In this document: positions 35,327 to 44,372 of the stretch, one piece after another | Layout: every line of letters begins with the position of its first letter | How positions within the stretch are numbered: position 1 is the stretch's first letter | NCBI RefSeq assembly: GCF_014650755.1 | Contig: NZ_BMVO01000021.1 | Span: 1 to 64,000 of the forward strand | Length of the DNA stretch: 64,000 nucleotides | DNA from: Streptomyces chryseus | Lineage (GTDB): Bacteria; Actinomycetota; Actinomycetes; Streptomycetales; Streptomycetaceae | Direction: 5' to 3' | Made by a program: the position numbers and the translations under genes | Notes under the pieces: model-generated | Seen by the model: only the letters and a program-made list of their open reading frames with translations | Database searches by the model: none | What the model was told of the DNA's origin: nothing

Positions 35327-35650
35327 TCAGACCCGCGGCAGCGACTCGGCGGCGAGGCCGCCCTCGATGGCGAGGATGCGGTGCAGCCTGGTCGCGACCA
35401 GCAGGCGCTGCATCTGGGCCGGCACGCCGCGCAGCACAAGCCGACGGCCCGCCCGCCCGGCCCGCCGATGGGCGCCCATGATGACGCCGAGACCGGTGGC
35501 GTCCCAGGAATCCAGCTCGGTCAGGTCGAGCACGAGATCGCCGACACCGTCGTCGACGGCCGAGTGCAGGACCGTACGGGCGTCCGCCGCGCTGCGGACG
35601 TCGAGGCGGCCCCCGACGACCAGCTCGACGTGGTCGCCCCTGATGTGCAT
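35327..35650 (-). CDS. STAS-domain anti-sigma-factor antagonist
   Basis: A 107-residue STAS domain: VELVVGGRLDVRSAAD, then VLDLTELDSWDATGLGVIMGAHR, where the Ser or Thr phosphorylation site region of SpoIIAA-like proteins reads D-A-T-G. ATG 35650 follows GGGGAG by 5 nt. Such proteins free sigma factors by binding an anti-sigma kinase; no RsbW-like kinase is nearby. The Thr in DATG is the expected phosphoacceptor. Confidence 0.85.
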   Translation of the reverse strand: MHIRGDHVELVVGGRLDVRSAADARTVLHSAVDDGVGDLVLDLTELDSWDATGLGVIMGAHRRAGRAGRRLVLRGVPAQMQRLLVATRLHRILAIEGGLAAESLPRV

Positions 35651-35763
35651 ATGCGCTCCCCGAGAGTGCGTCGGTCTGCGTGTCGTGTTTCTTTCCTTGC
35701 ACCCAACTGACTGCCGTACGGGCAAGGAAGTTGCCGTCCGTAAGCGAACCGATACCGAATTCA

Positions 35764-35785
35764 CCCCTGGGAGTGACCCCAGGGG
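35764..35785 (-). terminator. Terminator after the hydroxybutyryl-CoA dehydrogenase gene
   Basis: An 8-bp perfect stem (CCCCTGGG/CCCAGGGG) with a 6-nt loop starts 11 bp downstream of the stop codon. Confidence 0.65.
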
Positions 35786-35796
35786 CTGACAGGGCA

Positions 35797-36645
35797 TCAG
35801 TGCTTGTAGAAGCCCTGCCCGCTCTTGCGCCCGATGTCACCGGCGTCAACCATCCGGCGCATCAGCTCCGGCGGCGCGAACTTCTCGTCCTGCGACTCCG
35901 TGTAGATGTTGCCGGTGGCGTGCAGCAGGATGTCGACGCCGGTGAGGTCGGCGGTCGCGAGGGGGCCCATGGCGTGTCCGAAGCCCAGCTTGCAGGCGAT
36001 GTCGATGTCCTCGGCCGAGGCGACGCCCGACTCGTACAGCTTGGCGGCCTCGACCACGAGGGCCGAGATGAGGCGGGTGGTGACGAAGCCGGCCACGTCG
36101 CGGTTGACGACGATGCAGGTCTTGCCGACGGACTCGGCGAACTCTCGCGTGGTGGCGAGCGTTTCGTCGCTGGTCTTGTAGCCGCGTACGAGCTCGCAGA
36201 GCTGCATCATCGGCACCGGCGAGAAGAAGTGGGCGCCGACGACCCGCTCCGGACGCTCCGTCACCGCCGCGATCTTGGTGATCGGGATGGCGGAGGTGTT
36301 CGACGCGAGGACGGCGTCCTCCCGCACGATCTTGTCGAGCGCGCGGAAGATCTCGTGCTTGACCTCGAGCCTCTCGAAGACGGCCTCGACGACGATGTCG
36401 GCGTCGGCGACCGCGTCGAGGTCGGTGGTCGTGGTGATGCGGCCGAGCGCGGCCTCCGCGTCCGCGGCGTCCAGCTTGCCCTTGGACACGAACTTGTCGT
36501 ACGAGGCCTTGATGCCGTCACGGCCGCGGGTCAGCGCCGCGTCGGTGACATCGCGCAGCACGACGTCCCAGCCCGCCTGCGCCGAGACCTGCGCGATTCC
36601 GGACCCCATGAGTCCGGCTCCGATGACGGCGAGCTTCCTGGCCAC
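35797..36645 (-). CDS. 3-hydroxybutyryl-CoA dehydrogenase
   Basis: A 282-residue NAD(P)-dependent enzyme. The N-terminal Rossmann motif is KLAVIGAGLMGSGIA (4-18), catalytic His is in GAHFFSPVPMM, Asn in VLASNTSAIP, and the C-terminal dimer domain has GFGHAMGPLATADLTG. It converts acetoacetyl-CoA and 3-hydroxybutyryl-CoA, linking to the thiolase at 17952-19154 through butyryl-CoA formation. Starts GTG with AAGGGG upstream. A 13-bp dyad (TCTCCG-G-CGGAGA, 36693-36705) lies in its promoter region. Confidence 0.93.
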   Translation of the reverse strand: MARKLAVIGAGLMGSGIAQVSAQAGWDVVLRDVTDAALTRGRDGIKASYDKFVSKGKLDAADAEAALGRITTTTDLDAVADADIVVEAVFERLEVKHEIFRALDKIVREDAVLASNTSAIPITKIAAVTERPERVVGAHFFSPVPMMQLCELVRGYKTSDETLATTREFAESVGKTCIVVNRDVAGFVTTRLISALVVEAAKLYESGVASAEDIDIACKLGFGHAMGPLATADLTGVDILLHATGNIYTESQDEKFAPPELMRRMVDAGDIGRKSGQGFYKH

Positions 36646-36783
36646 GACACACCCCTTGATTTCTTTGGCCTCAACGCCTGTTTGCTTCAGGCTCTCCGGC
36701 GGAGATTAGCGTCCGTGAGGGGCGGAGTGGCGGCGAAGAGATGCGCGTCACGTCTCAGATGACGGACATCACACCGGGACGCC

Positions 36784-37425
36784 TCATTCGGCGGACCGCA
36801 CCGCGTAGTTGAGCGCCTTGTCGCTCAGCAGCTCCTCCATCCCGTCGAGCAGGACCAGAGCCTCCCGGGACACCTCCACCGCTTTGCGGCCCTTGACCAT
36901 CTCGCCGCCGATCCAGCCCATCAGGGTGGACTGGAGCCAGGCGAGCTGCCCGGCCATGAGGGCCGGCAGCGGATCGCCGGCCGTCGCGCCCGTCTCCTCG
37001 CGCAGGGTCCGCTCCAGGCTTTCCACGACTTCCTGCTGGATGGCCCACAGCCGGGAGCGCAGGGCCTGCGCCTCCAGCACGACGCGCATGAAACGCGCGT
37101 AACCGTCGATCAGGCCGATGGAGGGGGCGACCTCCTCGACCTCGCGGTGCAGTTCGCGCAGGACGGCCGCGGCGGCCGACTCGCCCTCGTCCCGGCCCCG
37201 GACGTAGCGCGGCAGCCGGTCGACGATGCCCCTGCTGCGGTCGAAGAACAGGTCCTCCTTGGCGGGGAAGTAGTTGTAGACGGTGTTGACGGAGACGTCC
37301 GCCGCCTCGGCGATCTCGGCGATCGTCACGGCGTCGAAGCCCCGTTCCAGGAAGAGGCCCGTGGCCACATCGGAGATGTGCTGCCGGGTCTGCCGCTTCT
37401 TGCGCTCTCTGAGTCCCTCGGCCAT
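36784..37425 (-). CDS. TetR-family repressor
   Basis: A 213-residue regulator with the TetR helix-turn-helix at about 10-57 (RQHISDVATGLFLERGFDAV, then IAEAADVSVNTVYNYFPAKEDLF) and a helical ligand domain. It is divergent from an ABC exporter across 79 bp holding an excellent palindrome, so it probably represses the exporter and itself. Confidence 0.92.
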   Translation of the reverse strand: MAEGLRERKKRQTRQHISDVATGLFLERGFDAVTIAEIAEAADVSVNTVYNYFPAKEDLFFDRSRGIVDRLPRYVRGRDEGESAAAAVLRELHREVEEVAPSIGLIDGYARFMRVVLEAQALRSRLWAIQQEVVESLERTLREETGATAGDPLPALMAGQLAWLQSTLMGWIGGEMVKGRKAVEVSREALVLLDGMEELLSDKALNYAVRSAE

Positions 37426-37462
37426 GGGCCCATCGTAGCTTCACTGGGCCCCCCACAAACTT

Positions 37463-37490
37463 AGAGTCATTGCAAACTTTCAGTGACTCT
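37463..37490. promoter_or_regulatory. 28-bp imperfect palindrome, TetR operator
   Basis: Outer arms AGAGTCA and TGACTCT match perfectly, and the half-sites AGAGTCATTGCAAA and AGAGTCACTGAAAG agree at 11 of 14 positions. It is centred between the TetR gene and the ABC exporter and ends 14 bp before the exporter ATG. Confidence 0.8.
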
Positions 37491-37504
37491 GCTTTTCTTT
37501 GGGC

Positions 37505-38287
37505 ATGGCAATCATCAGTACGGCCGGACTCACCCGGACCTTCTCGACCAAGGCGGGCCCCGTCGAAGCCGTCCGCGGCATCGACCTCACCGTCGAGCGC
37601 GGCGAGATCCTCGGCTTCCTGGGCCCGAACGGCGCCGGCAAGACGACCACCCTGCGGATGCTCACCACGCTCCTCGCCCCGACCGGCGGAGCCGCCACCG
37701 TCGCGGGACACGACCTGCTCCGCGACCCGGCGGGTGTCCGGCGCAGGATCGGTTACGTCGCCCAGTCCGGCGGCGTGGACCCGCAGGTGTCCGTACGGGA
37801 GGAACTCGTCACCCAGGGCCGCCTCTACCGGCTGCCGAGGGCCGAAGCAGCGGCCCGCGCCGAAGAGCTGGCCCGCGACCTGTCGCTCACCGACCTGATG
37901 GACCGCACGTGCGCGGCGCTGTCCGGCGGTCAACGGCGGCGGCTCGACATCGCGATGGGCCTCACCCACCGGCCCGAGGTGCTCTTCCTCGACGAGCCGA
38001 CCACCGGCCTCGACCCGGGCAGCCGCGCCGACCTGTGGGACCTGGTGCGCCGGCTGCGCGACGAGTACGGCACCACGGTGTTCCTCACCACCCACTACCT
38101 CGACGAGGCCGACGCGCTCTCCGACCGGCTCGTCGTCGTCGACAAGGGGCGGGTCGCCGCCGAGGGAACGCCGAGCGCCCTCAAGCTCCGGTACGGCGGC
38201 TCCATCGACGCCACCCTCCAGGACACCTTCCTCGCCATCACCGGGCGCACCCCCGCGCCCGTCGACACCACGCCCGTCGCCGTCTAG
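37505..38287 (+). CDS. DrrA-type ABC exporter ATPase
   Basis: A 260-residue ATPase with Walker A GPNGAGKTT (about 40), a canonical signature LSGGQRRRLDIA and Walker B VLFLDEPTTGLDP, typical of multidrug and antibiotic efflux (DrrA-like). ATG 37505 is the family start (MAIISTAGLTRTF). The permease follows 13 bp later. Likely induced when the TetR protein binds a ligand. Confidence 0.9.
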   Translation: MAIISTAGLTRTFSTKAGPVEAVRGIDLTVERGEILGFLGPNGAGKTTTLRMLTTLLAPTGGAATVAGHDLLRDPAGVRRRIGYVAQSGGVDPQVSVREELVTQGRLYRLPRAEAAARAEELARDLSLTDLMDRTCAALSGGQRRRLDIAMGLTHRPEVLFLDEPTTGLDPGSRADLWDLVRRLRDEYGTTVFLTTHYLDEADALSDRLVVVDKGRVAAEGTPSALKLRYGGSIDATLQDTFLAITGRTPAPVDTTPVAV

Positions 38288-38300
38288 GAGGCCGACCGTC

Positions 38301-39056
38301 ATGAGCGCATTCCTCTCCGACACCGCGCTGCTCTTCGGGCGGTACGCCCGCCAGACCCTGCGTTCCAAGTTCCAGATGCTCTTCGGCGCCCTGATGCCCC
38401 TGCTCTACCTGGTCTTCTTCGGTCCGCTGCTGACCGGTCTGCCCCTTGGTACGCAGGGCGACTCCTGGCAGGTGCTGGTCCCCGGACTGCTCCTGCAACT
38501 CGGTCTCTTCGGCGCCCTGTTCGCCGGTTTCTCGGTCATCATCGAGCAGCAGTCCGGCGTGCTGGAGCGGATGCGGGCCGCGCCGGTCAGCCGGCTCGCG
38601 CTGCTCCTCGGGCGGGTACTGCGGGACGCGGCGCTGTTCGTGTTCCAGGCGGTGCTGGTGGTACTGGCCGCGACGGCGCTCGGGCTGCGGGCCCCGCTCG
38701 CCGGCGTCCTGATCGGCTTCGCGTTCGTCGGCGTACTGACGACCGCGCTCGCCTCGCTGTCGTACGCGCTCGCGCTGAAGGTCTCCCGGCCGCACGACTT
38801 CGGTCCCCTGATCAACGGCCTGAGCATGCCGTCGATGCTGCTGTCCGGTCTGATGCTGCCGATGGCGCTGGCGCCGGGGTGGCTGGACGCGCTGTCGCAC
38901 CTCATGCCGTTCCGCTACGTCGTGGACGCGATGCGCGCCGGTTACGTGGGGGACTACACCGGTACGGCGATGCTGTACGGGGTCCTGATGTCCGCCGCGC
39001 TGGTGGCCGCCGCCGTGACGGTGGGCACACGCGTCTTCCGCAGGGCGGGCGCGTAA
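38301..39056 (+). CDS. DrrB-type ABC exporter permease
   Basis: A 251-residue ABC-2 permease with six helices. The VLERMRAAPVSRLALLLGRVLRD loop and the SGLMLPMALAPGWLDALSHLMPF segment are characteristic of DrrB-like partners. ATG preceded by AGGAGG. It forms the exporter with the preceding ATPase. Confidence 0.9.
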   Translation: MSAFLSDTALLFGRYARQTLRSKFQMLFGALMPLLYLVFFGPLLTGLPLGTQGDSWQVLVPGLLLQLGLFGALFAGFSVIIEQQSGVLERMRAAPVSRLALLLGRVLRDAALFVFQAVLVVLAATALGLRAPLAGVLIGFAFVGVLTTALASLSYALALKVSRPHDFGPLINGLSMPSMLLSGLMLPMALAPGWLDALSHLMPFRYVVDAMRAGYVGDYTGTAMLYGVLMSAALVAAAVTVGTRVFRRAGA

Positions 39057-39069
39057 CTAGGCTGGCCGC

Positions 39070-39642
39070 ATGGTCAACCTGACGCGCATCTATACCCGTA
39101 CCGGCGACAAGGGCACCACCGCCCTGGGCGACATGAGCCGCACCGCCAAGACCGATCTGCGGATCTCGGCGTACGCCGACGCCAACGAGGCCAACGCGGT
39201 CATCGGGACGGCGGTCGCTCTGGGGCAGCTCGACGAGGCCGTGGTGAAGGTCCTCGTCCGGGTCCAGAACGACCTCTTCGACGTGGGCGCGGATCTGTCC
39301 ACTCCGGTGGCCGAGGACCCGAAGTACCCGCCGCTTCGTGTCGAGCAGTCGTACATCGACAAGCTGGAGGCGGACTGCGACCGCTTCCTGGAGGAGCTGG
39401 AGAAGCTGCGCAGCTTCATCCTTCCGGGGGGTACGCCGGGGGCCGCGCTGCTGCACCAGGCGTGCACGGTGGTGCGGCGGGCGGAGCGGTCCACCTGGGC
39501 GGCGTTCGAGGTCCACGGCGAGGTGATGAACCCGCTGACGGCGACGTACCTGAACCGGCTGTCCGACCTCCTGTTCATCCTCGCAAGGGTGGCCAACAAG
39601 GAGGTCGGGGACGTGCTGTGGGTGCCGGGGGGCGAGCGCTAG
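39070..39642 (+). CDS. ATP:cob(I)alamin adenosyltransferase, PduO type
   Basis: A 190-residue trimeric helical-bundle enzyme. TRTGDKGTTALGD at 7-19 is the ATP-binding loop, and FILPGGTPGAALLHQACTVVRRAER plus the R-A-E-R motif complete the site. It makes adenosylcobalamin, the cofactor of IcmA and methylmalonyl-CoA mutase. It starts 13 bp after the exporter permease stop and may share its message. Confidence 0.94.
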   Translation: MVNLTRIYTRTGDKGTTALGDMSRTAKTDLRISAYADANEANAVIGTAVALGQLDEAVVKVLVRVQNDLFDVGADLSTPVAEDPKYPPLRVEQSYIDKLEADCDRFLEELEKLRSFILPGGTPGAALLHQACTVVRRAERSTWAAFEVHGEVMNPLTATYLNRLSDLLFILARVANKEVGDVLWVPGGER

Positions 39643-39690
39643 GGGCGGGGCCCGCGCGGCGGGCCTGCGGGGCTCCGGCCCCGGGCCCGC

Positions 39691-40257
39691 CTACCCCAGC
39701 GGCTGCCGATCCCCGGCCGGTTCCTGCTTAGGGAAGAGCGTGTACGACGCGGCGATGACCGCGTTGATGCCGATCACGAAGAGCATCTTCTGCTGCCACG
39801 CCCGCAGCGATCCGATCTCCCCGTCCCCGCCGACGTACCAGATCGCGGCCTGGAGCAGCCCGGTGGCGATGGCCGCCGCCAGCATCCAGCGCCCGGCGAT
39901 CCTCCACTCGTGCACCGCCCGGGCCGTCCCGTACTTCGGCGGCCGCACCGGAGGCGGTCCGCCGGCGAAGCGGTGGGCGAACCTGGCGTCGACCCACTTG
40001 ATGGTGCGGTGGCCGAGCGCGACCGTGAAGCCGATGTAGACGGCGGCGAGCCCGTGCTTCCAGTCCGGCTCCGCGCCGTTCTTCAGATCGACCGCCGTGA
40101 CGACCAGCAGCAGGACCTCCAGCAGCGGCTCCATGAGCAGCACGGCCGCCCCGGCGCGCGGCATCCTCGCCAGGTAGCGCAGGGCCAGTCCCCCGGCCAG
40201 CAGTACCCAGAAGCCGACTTCGCACATGATGATCAGCGTGACGATCACGGTGTTCAC
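39691..40257 (-). CDS. Integral membrane protein of unknown function
   Basis: A 188-residue protein with about five hydrophobic segments (4-27, 35-60, 73-88, 122-142 and 153-172). GTG 40257 has GGGAGGA just upstream; the long in-frame extension beyond it is a shadow of the kinase gene. I do not recognise the family with certainty. It converges with the adenosyltransferase gene and is divergent from the kinase. Confidence 0.75.
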   Translation of the reverse strand: MNTVIVTLIIMCEVGFWVLLAGGLALRYLARMPRAGAAVLLMEPLLEVLLLVVTAVDLKNGAEPDWKHGLAAVYIGFTVALGHRTIKWVDARFAHRFAGGPPPVRPPKYGTARAVHEWRIAGRWMLAAAIATGLLQAAIWYVGGDGEIGSLRAWQQKMLFVIGINAVIAASYTLFPKQEPAGDRQPLG

Positions 40258-40380
40258 TCTCCTCCCGTTGTGCTTCCCACCCTCCCGTCCGCGGGCCCCC
40301 GAAGCGTCATCGCCAGTGACGAACCGGCACTGCATCCTTCGATGTAGCCCCGGCTCACCCCGCACGGGGACGACGAGCCG

Positions 40381-41604
40381 GTGCGCGCCGTGTTGGATGG
40401 TGACGTGACCCGCTTCCCCCGCCCGCATCGCGACGGCGTCCTGCTCGCGGTGATCGGCCTGCTCGGCGGAGTCCTGCTGTGGGGCCTCGGGCTGCACACC
40501 TCCGCCGTCCGCGACCTCCTGCCGTCGTGGGCGACCCTCGTACCGCTCGCGGTGATGTCCTTCCTGGAGCTGCTGCGCAGGTCGTGCCCCCGCACGGCCC
40601 TGCTCGCCGGCACGGTCGCCCTGATCGCGAACGAGTTCACCGACGGCAACCTGGCGACCATCCTCATGTACACGGACCTGATGTACGCCGCCGTGGTGTA
40701 CGGCACGCCCGGAGCGGCCCGCCGGATCCCCGTCGCCACGGGTCTGATCTCGGTGGCCGTGACGATCGCCGCCCTGGCCTGGCTGCGCACCCCGGAGGCG
40801 CTCCTCATCGGTGTCGTCACCGGCCTGGTGTCCTTCGCGCCCGCGCTCACCGGCGCCAGCCTGCGCAACCACCGCGAGGCGGCCGAGGCGGCCCGGCTGC
40901 GCGCCGAGCAGACCGCGCTGCTGGCGGAGATCGACCGCGGCCAGGCCATCGCCGCCGAACGGTCCCGGATGGCGCGCGAGCTGCACGACATGGTGGCCAA
41001 CAACCTGTCCGCCATCGCCATCCACTCCACCGCCGCGCTGTCCATCGGGGAGCCGAAGGCGTCCACGGACGCGCTCACCGTCATCCGGGAGAACAGCGTC
41101 CAGGGCCTGGCCGAGATGCGCCGCCTCATCGGCCTGCTCCGCGACACCGGCGGCGGTCAGGAACCGGCCGTCGCCCCCGCCCTGGACGGGCTCGACGCGC
41201 TGGTCGCCCAGGTCCGCACGGTGGGCGCCGACAGCGGGCTCGTGTTCGCTCTCGACGACCGCCGCGAGCCGGGCACGCGGCTGCCGGCGCCGGTCGAGAT
41301 GGCCGCGTACCGCATCGTCCAGGAGTCCCTCACCAACGCCCTCAAGCACGCCTCCCCCGGCCCGGTCACCGTGACGCTCGCGCACACCGACCACACGCTG
41401 ACGGTGGGGGTGACCAGCCCGTACGGCGAGGGGCCCGGCCCCCGCGCGCCCGGCTCCGGCGCCGGCCTGGTGGGGATGCGGGAGCGGGTGACGCTGCTCG
41501 ACGGGGCGCTGGAGGCCGGCCCCGTCACGGCGGCGGACGGCACGAAGATCTGGCAGGTACGGGCGCAGTTGCCCGCAGAGGACGATACGGAGCCGCACTC
41601 ATGA
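40381..41604 (+). CDS. Sensor histidine kinase, NarL-linked class
   Basis: A 407-residue kinase with five or six N-terminal membrane helices and no large external domain, which suggests sensing within the membrane. HisKA_3 has His202 in RMARELHDMVANNLS, and the HATPase includes SGAGLVGMRERV. GTG 40381 is used; GTG 40405 is an alternative. The stop overlaps the regulator start (ATGA). Confidence 0.88.
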   Translation: MRAVLDGDVTRFPRPHRDGVLLAVIGLLGGVLLWGLGLHTSAVRDLLPSWATLVPLAVMSFLELLRRSCPRTALLAGTVALIANEFTDGNLATILMYTDLMYAAVVYGTPGAARRIPVATGLISVAVTIAALAWLRTPEALLIGVVTGLVSFAPALTGASLRNHREAAEAARLRAEQTALLAEIDRGQAIAAERSRMARELHDMVANNLSAIAIHSTAALSIGEPKASTDALTVIRENSVQGLAEMRRLIGLLRDTGGGQEPAVAPALDGLDALVAQVRTVGADSGLVFALDDRREPGTRLPAPVEMAAYRIVQESLTNALKHASPGPVTVTLAHTDHTLTVGVTSPYGEGPGPRAPGSGAGLVGMRERVTLLDGALEAGPVTAADGTKIWQVRAQLPAEDDTEPHS

Positions 41605-42251
41605 CGATTCGCGTGCTGGTCGCGGAGGACCAGTCGGCCGTACGGGCGGGCCTGGTGCTCATCCTGAACAGCGCCGGGGACATCGAGGTCGTCGGGGAGG
41701 CGGCGGACGGCGAGGCGGCGGTCGCCATGGCCCGCGAGCTGCGCCCGGACCTCGTCCTGATGGACGTGCAGATGCCGCGCGTCGACGGGGTGACGGCGAC
41801 CCGGCAGGTGGTGGCGGAGCGGCTCGCCGACGTGCTGATGCTGACGACCTTCGACCTCGACGAGTACGTGTTCGGGGCGCTGCGGGCGGGGGCGGCGGGC
41901 TTCCTGCTGAAGAACACCGACGCGAAGGACCTGATCGAGGCGGTACGCACGGTGGCACGCGGCGAGGGCCTGATCGCGCCCGCCGTGACCCGGCGGCTGA
42001 TCGCGGAGTTCGCCTCGCCCGCTCCCGTACGGGCGGCCGGCGCGCCGGGGCCCGAGGCGCTGGAGTCCCTGACCCGGCGGGAGCGCGAGGTGCTGTCGTG
42101 TCTCGGTGAGGGGATGTCGAACGCCGAGATCGCCCGGCGCCTGACCATGGCCGAGGCCACGGTGAAGACCCATGTGAGCCGCCTGCTGGGGAAGCTGGAG
42201 CTGCGCAGCCGGGTGCAAGCGGCCGTGCTCGCTCAGGAGTTGGGGATCTGA
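41601..42251 (+). CDS. NarL/LuxR-family response regulator
   Basis: A 216-residue receiver with Asp55 in LVLMDVQMP and a GerE-type helix-turn-helix LTRREREVLSCLGEGMSNAE near 150-170. It is coupled to the kinase. It precedes the chitinase gene by about 190 bp, but no direct link is shown; the chitinase promoter carries DasR-like sites instead. Confidence 0.92.
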   Translation: MTIRVLVAEDQSAVRAGLVLILNSAGDIEVVGEAADGEAAVAMARELRPDLVLMDVQMPRVDGVTATRQVVAERLADVLMLTTFDLDEYVFGALRAGAAGFLLKNTDAKDLIEAVRTVARGEGLIAPAVTRRLIAEFASPAPVRAAGAPGPEALESLTRREREVLSCLGEGMSNAEIARRLTMAEATVKTHVSRLLGKLELRSRVQAAVLAQELGI

Positions 42252-42302
42252 CCGGCGGGTGTCCCGGGGGTGACGTACGCCGGACCGTCCGCCCTCCATC
42301 TC

Positions 42303-42344
42303 TGGTCCAGACCTCTTGACGATTGGTCCAGACCTTCCTACGCT
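42303..42344 (+). promoter_or_regulatory. Chitinase promoter with two 12-bp DasR-like direct repeats
   Basis: TGGTCCAGACCT occurs twice, at 42303-42314 and 42324-42335. Between and after them lie TTGACG (-35, 42316-42321) and TACGCT (-10, 42339-42344) with 17-bp spacing. Paired 12-bp repeats overlapping the promoter are a known hallmark of Streptomyces chitinase genes, and the repeat resembles the DasR box TGGTCTAGACCA. The predicted control is repression lifted by glucosamine derivatives and induction by chitin. Confidence 0.88.
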
Positions 42345-42444
42345 CACCGCACCGCAGTGGTGAGCGTGTCATGTCAAAAAGTGCTCGCCAGGCGGCGCAG
42401 GTCCCATCCCCGTTCACCGCCGGACCTCTCTCTTGGGAGCACCC

Positions 42445-44295
42445 TTGAGTACACTCACCCCCCTACGCACCCGCTTCAGAATTAGAGCGGCAGCCGGTCT
42501 CACCGCGCTGGTCGTCCCCCTGGCCGCCATGGTCGCACTGGCCTCCCCCGCGCAGGCCGCCGCGTCGGCGACCGCCTCGTACACCAAGGTCTCCGACTGG
42601 GGCACCGGCTTCGAGGGCAAGTGGACGGTGAAGAACACCGGCACCACCACCCTCAGCACCTGGACCGTGGAGTGGGACTTCCCCGCCGGTACGGCCGTCA
42701 CTTCCGCCTGGGACACCGACGTCACCAACTCCGGCAACCACTGGACCGCCAAGAACAAGTCCTGGGGCGGCAACCTGGCCCCCGGCGCCACCGTCTCCTT
42801 CGGCTTCAACGGGACGGGCACCGGCTCCCCCAGCGGCTGCAAGCTCAACGGCGGCTCCTGCGACGGCGGTTCCGTGCCCGGCGACACCCCGCCGACCGCA
42901 CCCGGCACCCCCTCCGCGAGCACCATCACCGACACGTCGGTGAAGCTCTCGTGGACCGCGTCCACCGACGACAAGGGCGTCAAGAACTACGACGTGCTGC
43001 GCGACGGCGCCAAGGTCGCGACGGTCACCACCCCGTCGTACACGGACACCGGTCTGAGCGCGGGCACCGACTACTCCTACTCGGTGCAGGCCCGTGACAC
43101 CGCCGACCAGACGGGCCCGGTCAGCGGCGCCCGCGCGGTCAGGACCACCGGCGGCGGCACCGACCCGGGTCCCGGCCCCGGCGACCAGGTCAAGCTCGGC
43201 TACTTCACCGAGTGGGGCATCTACGGACGCAACTACCACGTGAAGAACCTGGACACCTCGGGCTCCGCCGCGAAGATCACGCACATCAACTACTCGTTCG
43301 GCAACGTCCAGGGTGGCAAGTGCACCATGGGCGACAGCTTCGCGGCGATCGACAAGGCGTACACCGCCGACCAGAGCGTCGACGGCAAGGCCGACACCTG
43401 GGACCAGCCGCTGCGCGGCAACTTCAACCAGCTGCGCAAGCTCAAGGCGAAGTACCCGCACATCAAGGTGCTGTGGTCGTTCGGCGGCTGGACCTGGTCC
43501 GGCGGCTTCACCGAGGCGGTCAAGAACCCGGCCGCGTTCGCCGACTCCTGTTACAAGCTGGTGGAGGACCCGCGCTGGGCCGACGTCTTCGACGGCATCG
43601 ACCTCGACTGGGAGTACCCGAACGCCTGCGGTCTGTCCTGCGACACGAGCGGCCCGGCCGCGTTCAAGAACATGATGCAGGCCATGCGCGGCAAGTTCGG
43701 TACGAACAACCTGGTCACCGCCGCGATCACGGCCGACGCCTCGGCCGGCGGCAAGATCGACGCCACCGACTACGCCGGAGCGGCCGCGTACTCCGACTGG
43801 TACAACGTGATGACGTACGACTTCTTCGGCGCCTGGGCGGCCAAGGGCCCGACGGCCCCGCACTCCCCGCTGACCTCGTACGCCGGCATCCCGCAGGCCG
43901 GCTTCAACTCGGCGGAGGCCATCGCCAAGCTCAAGGCCCAGGGCGTCCCCGCGAAGAAGCTGCTGCTCGGCATCGGCTTCTACGGGCGCGGCTGGACCGG
44001 CGTCACGCAGAAGGAGCCGGGCGGCACCGCGACCGGCGCGGCCGCCGGTACGTACGAGTCGGGCATCGAGGACTACAAGGTCCTCAAGACCAAGTGCCCG
44101 GCGAACGGCACCGTCGCCGGCACGGCCTACGCCCACTGCGGCACCGACTGGTGGAGCTACGACACCCCCGCCACCATCGGCACCAAGATGACCTGGGCGA
44201 AGGGCCAGGGCCTGGGAGGCGCCTTCTTCTGGGAGTTCAGCGGCGATACCGCCAACGGCGAACTGGTGACCGCGATCAACAACGGTCTGAAGTAG
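42445..44295 (+). CDS. Secreted GH18 chitinase with CBM2 and FN3 domains
   Basis: About 616 residues: a signal peptide ending in SPAQA, a CBM2-type binding domain (about 40-135; SDWGTGFEGKWTVKNTGTTT), an FN3 domain (about 150-240) and a GH18 barrel. The catalytic DxDxE motif is in FDGIDLDWEYP, with Glu390 as acid/base. It hydrolyses chitin outside the cell. I chose TTG 42445, which has GGGAG at 5 nt; a longer TTG at 42433 is possible. The architecture resembles ChiC-type enzymes. A strong terminator follows. Confidence 0.93.
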   Translation: MSTLTPLRTRFRIRAAAGLTALVVPLAAMVALASPAQAAASATASYTKVSDWGTGFEGKWTVKNTGTTTLSTWTVEWDFPAGTAVTSAWDTDVTNSGNHWTAKNKSWGGNLAPGATVSFGFNGTGTGSPSGCKLNGGSCDGGSVPGDTPPTAPGTPSASTITDTSVKLSWTASTDDKGVKNYDVLRDGAKVATVTTPSYTDTGLSAGTDYSYSVQARDTADQTGPVSGARAVRTTGGGTDPGPGPGDQVKLGYFTEWGIYGRNYHVKNLDTSGSAAKITHINYSFGNVQGGKCTMGDSFAAIDKAYTADQSVDGKADTWDQPLRGNFNQLRKLKAKYPHIKVLWSFGGWTWSGGFTEAVKNPAAFADSCYKLVEDPRWADVFDGIDLDWEYPNACGLSCDTSGPAAFKNMMQAMRGKFGTNNLVTAAITADASAGGKIDATDYAGAAAYSDWYNVMTYDFFGAWAAKGPTAPHSPLTSYAGIPQAGFNSAEAIAKLKAQGVPAKKLLLGIGFYGRGWTGVTQKEPGGTATGAAAGTYESGIEDYKVLKTKCPANGTVAGTAYAHCGTDWWSYDTPATIGTKMTWAKGQGLGGAFFWEFSGDTANGELVTAINNGLK

Positions 44296-44326
44296 TAGAG
44301 ATCTGCAGCACAAAGGCTTGAAATAG

Positions 44327-44358
44327 TCGGGGGGACGGGCTGCGGCCCGTCCCCCCGA
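44327..44358. terminator. Strong terminator after the chitinase gene
   Basis: A 14-bp perfect stem (TCGGGGGGACGGGC and its complement) with a TGCG tetraloop is followed by TTGCGTTGCGT. It separates the chitinase from the convergent DUF2550 gene and may work in both directions. Confidence 0.88.
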
Positions 44359-44372
44359 TTGCGTTGCGTCGG

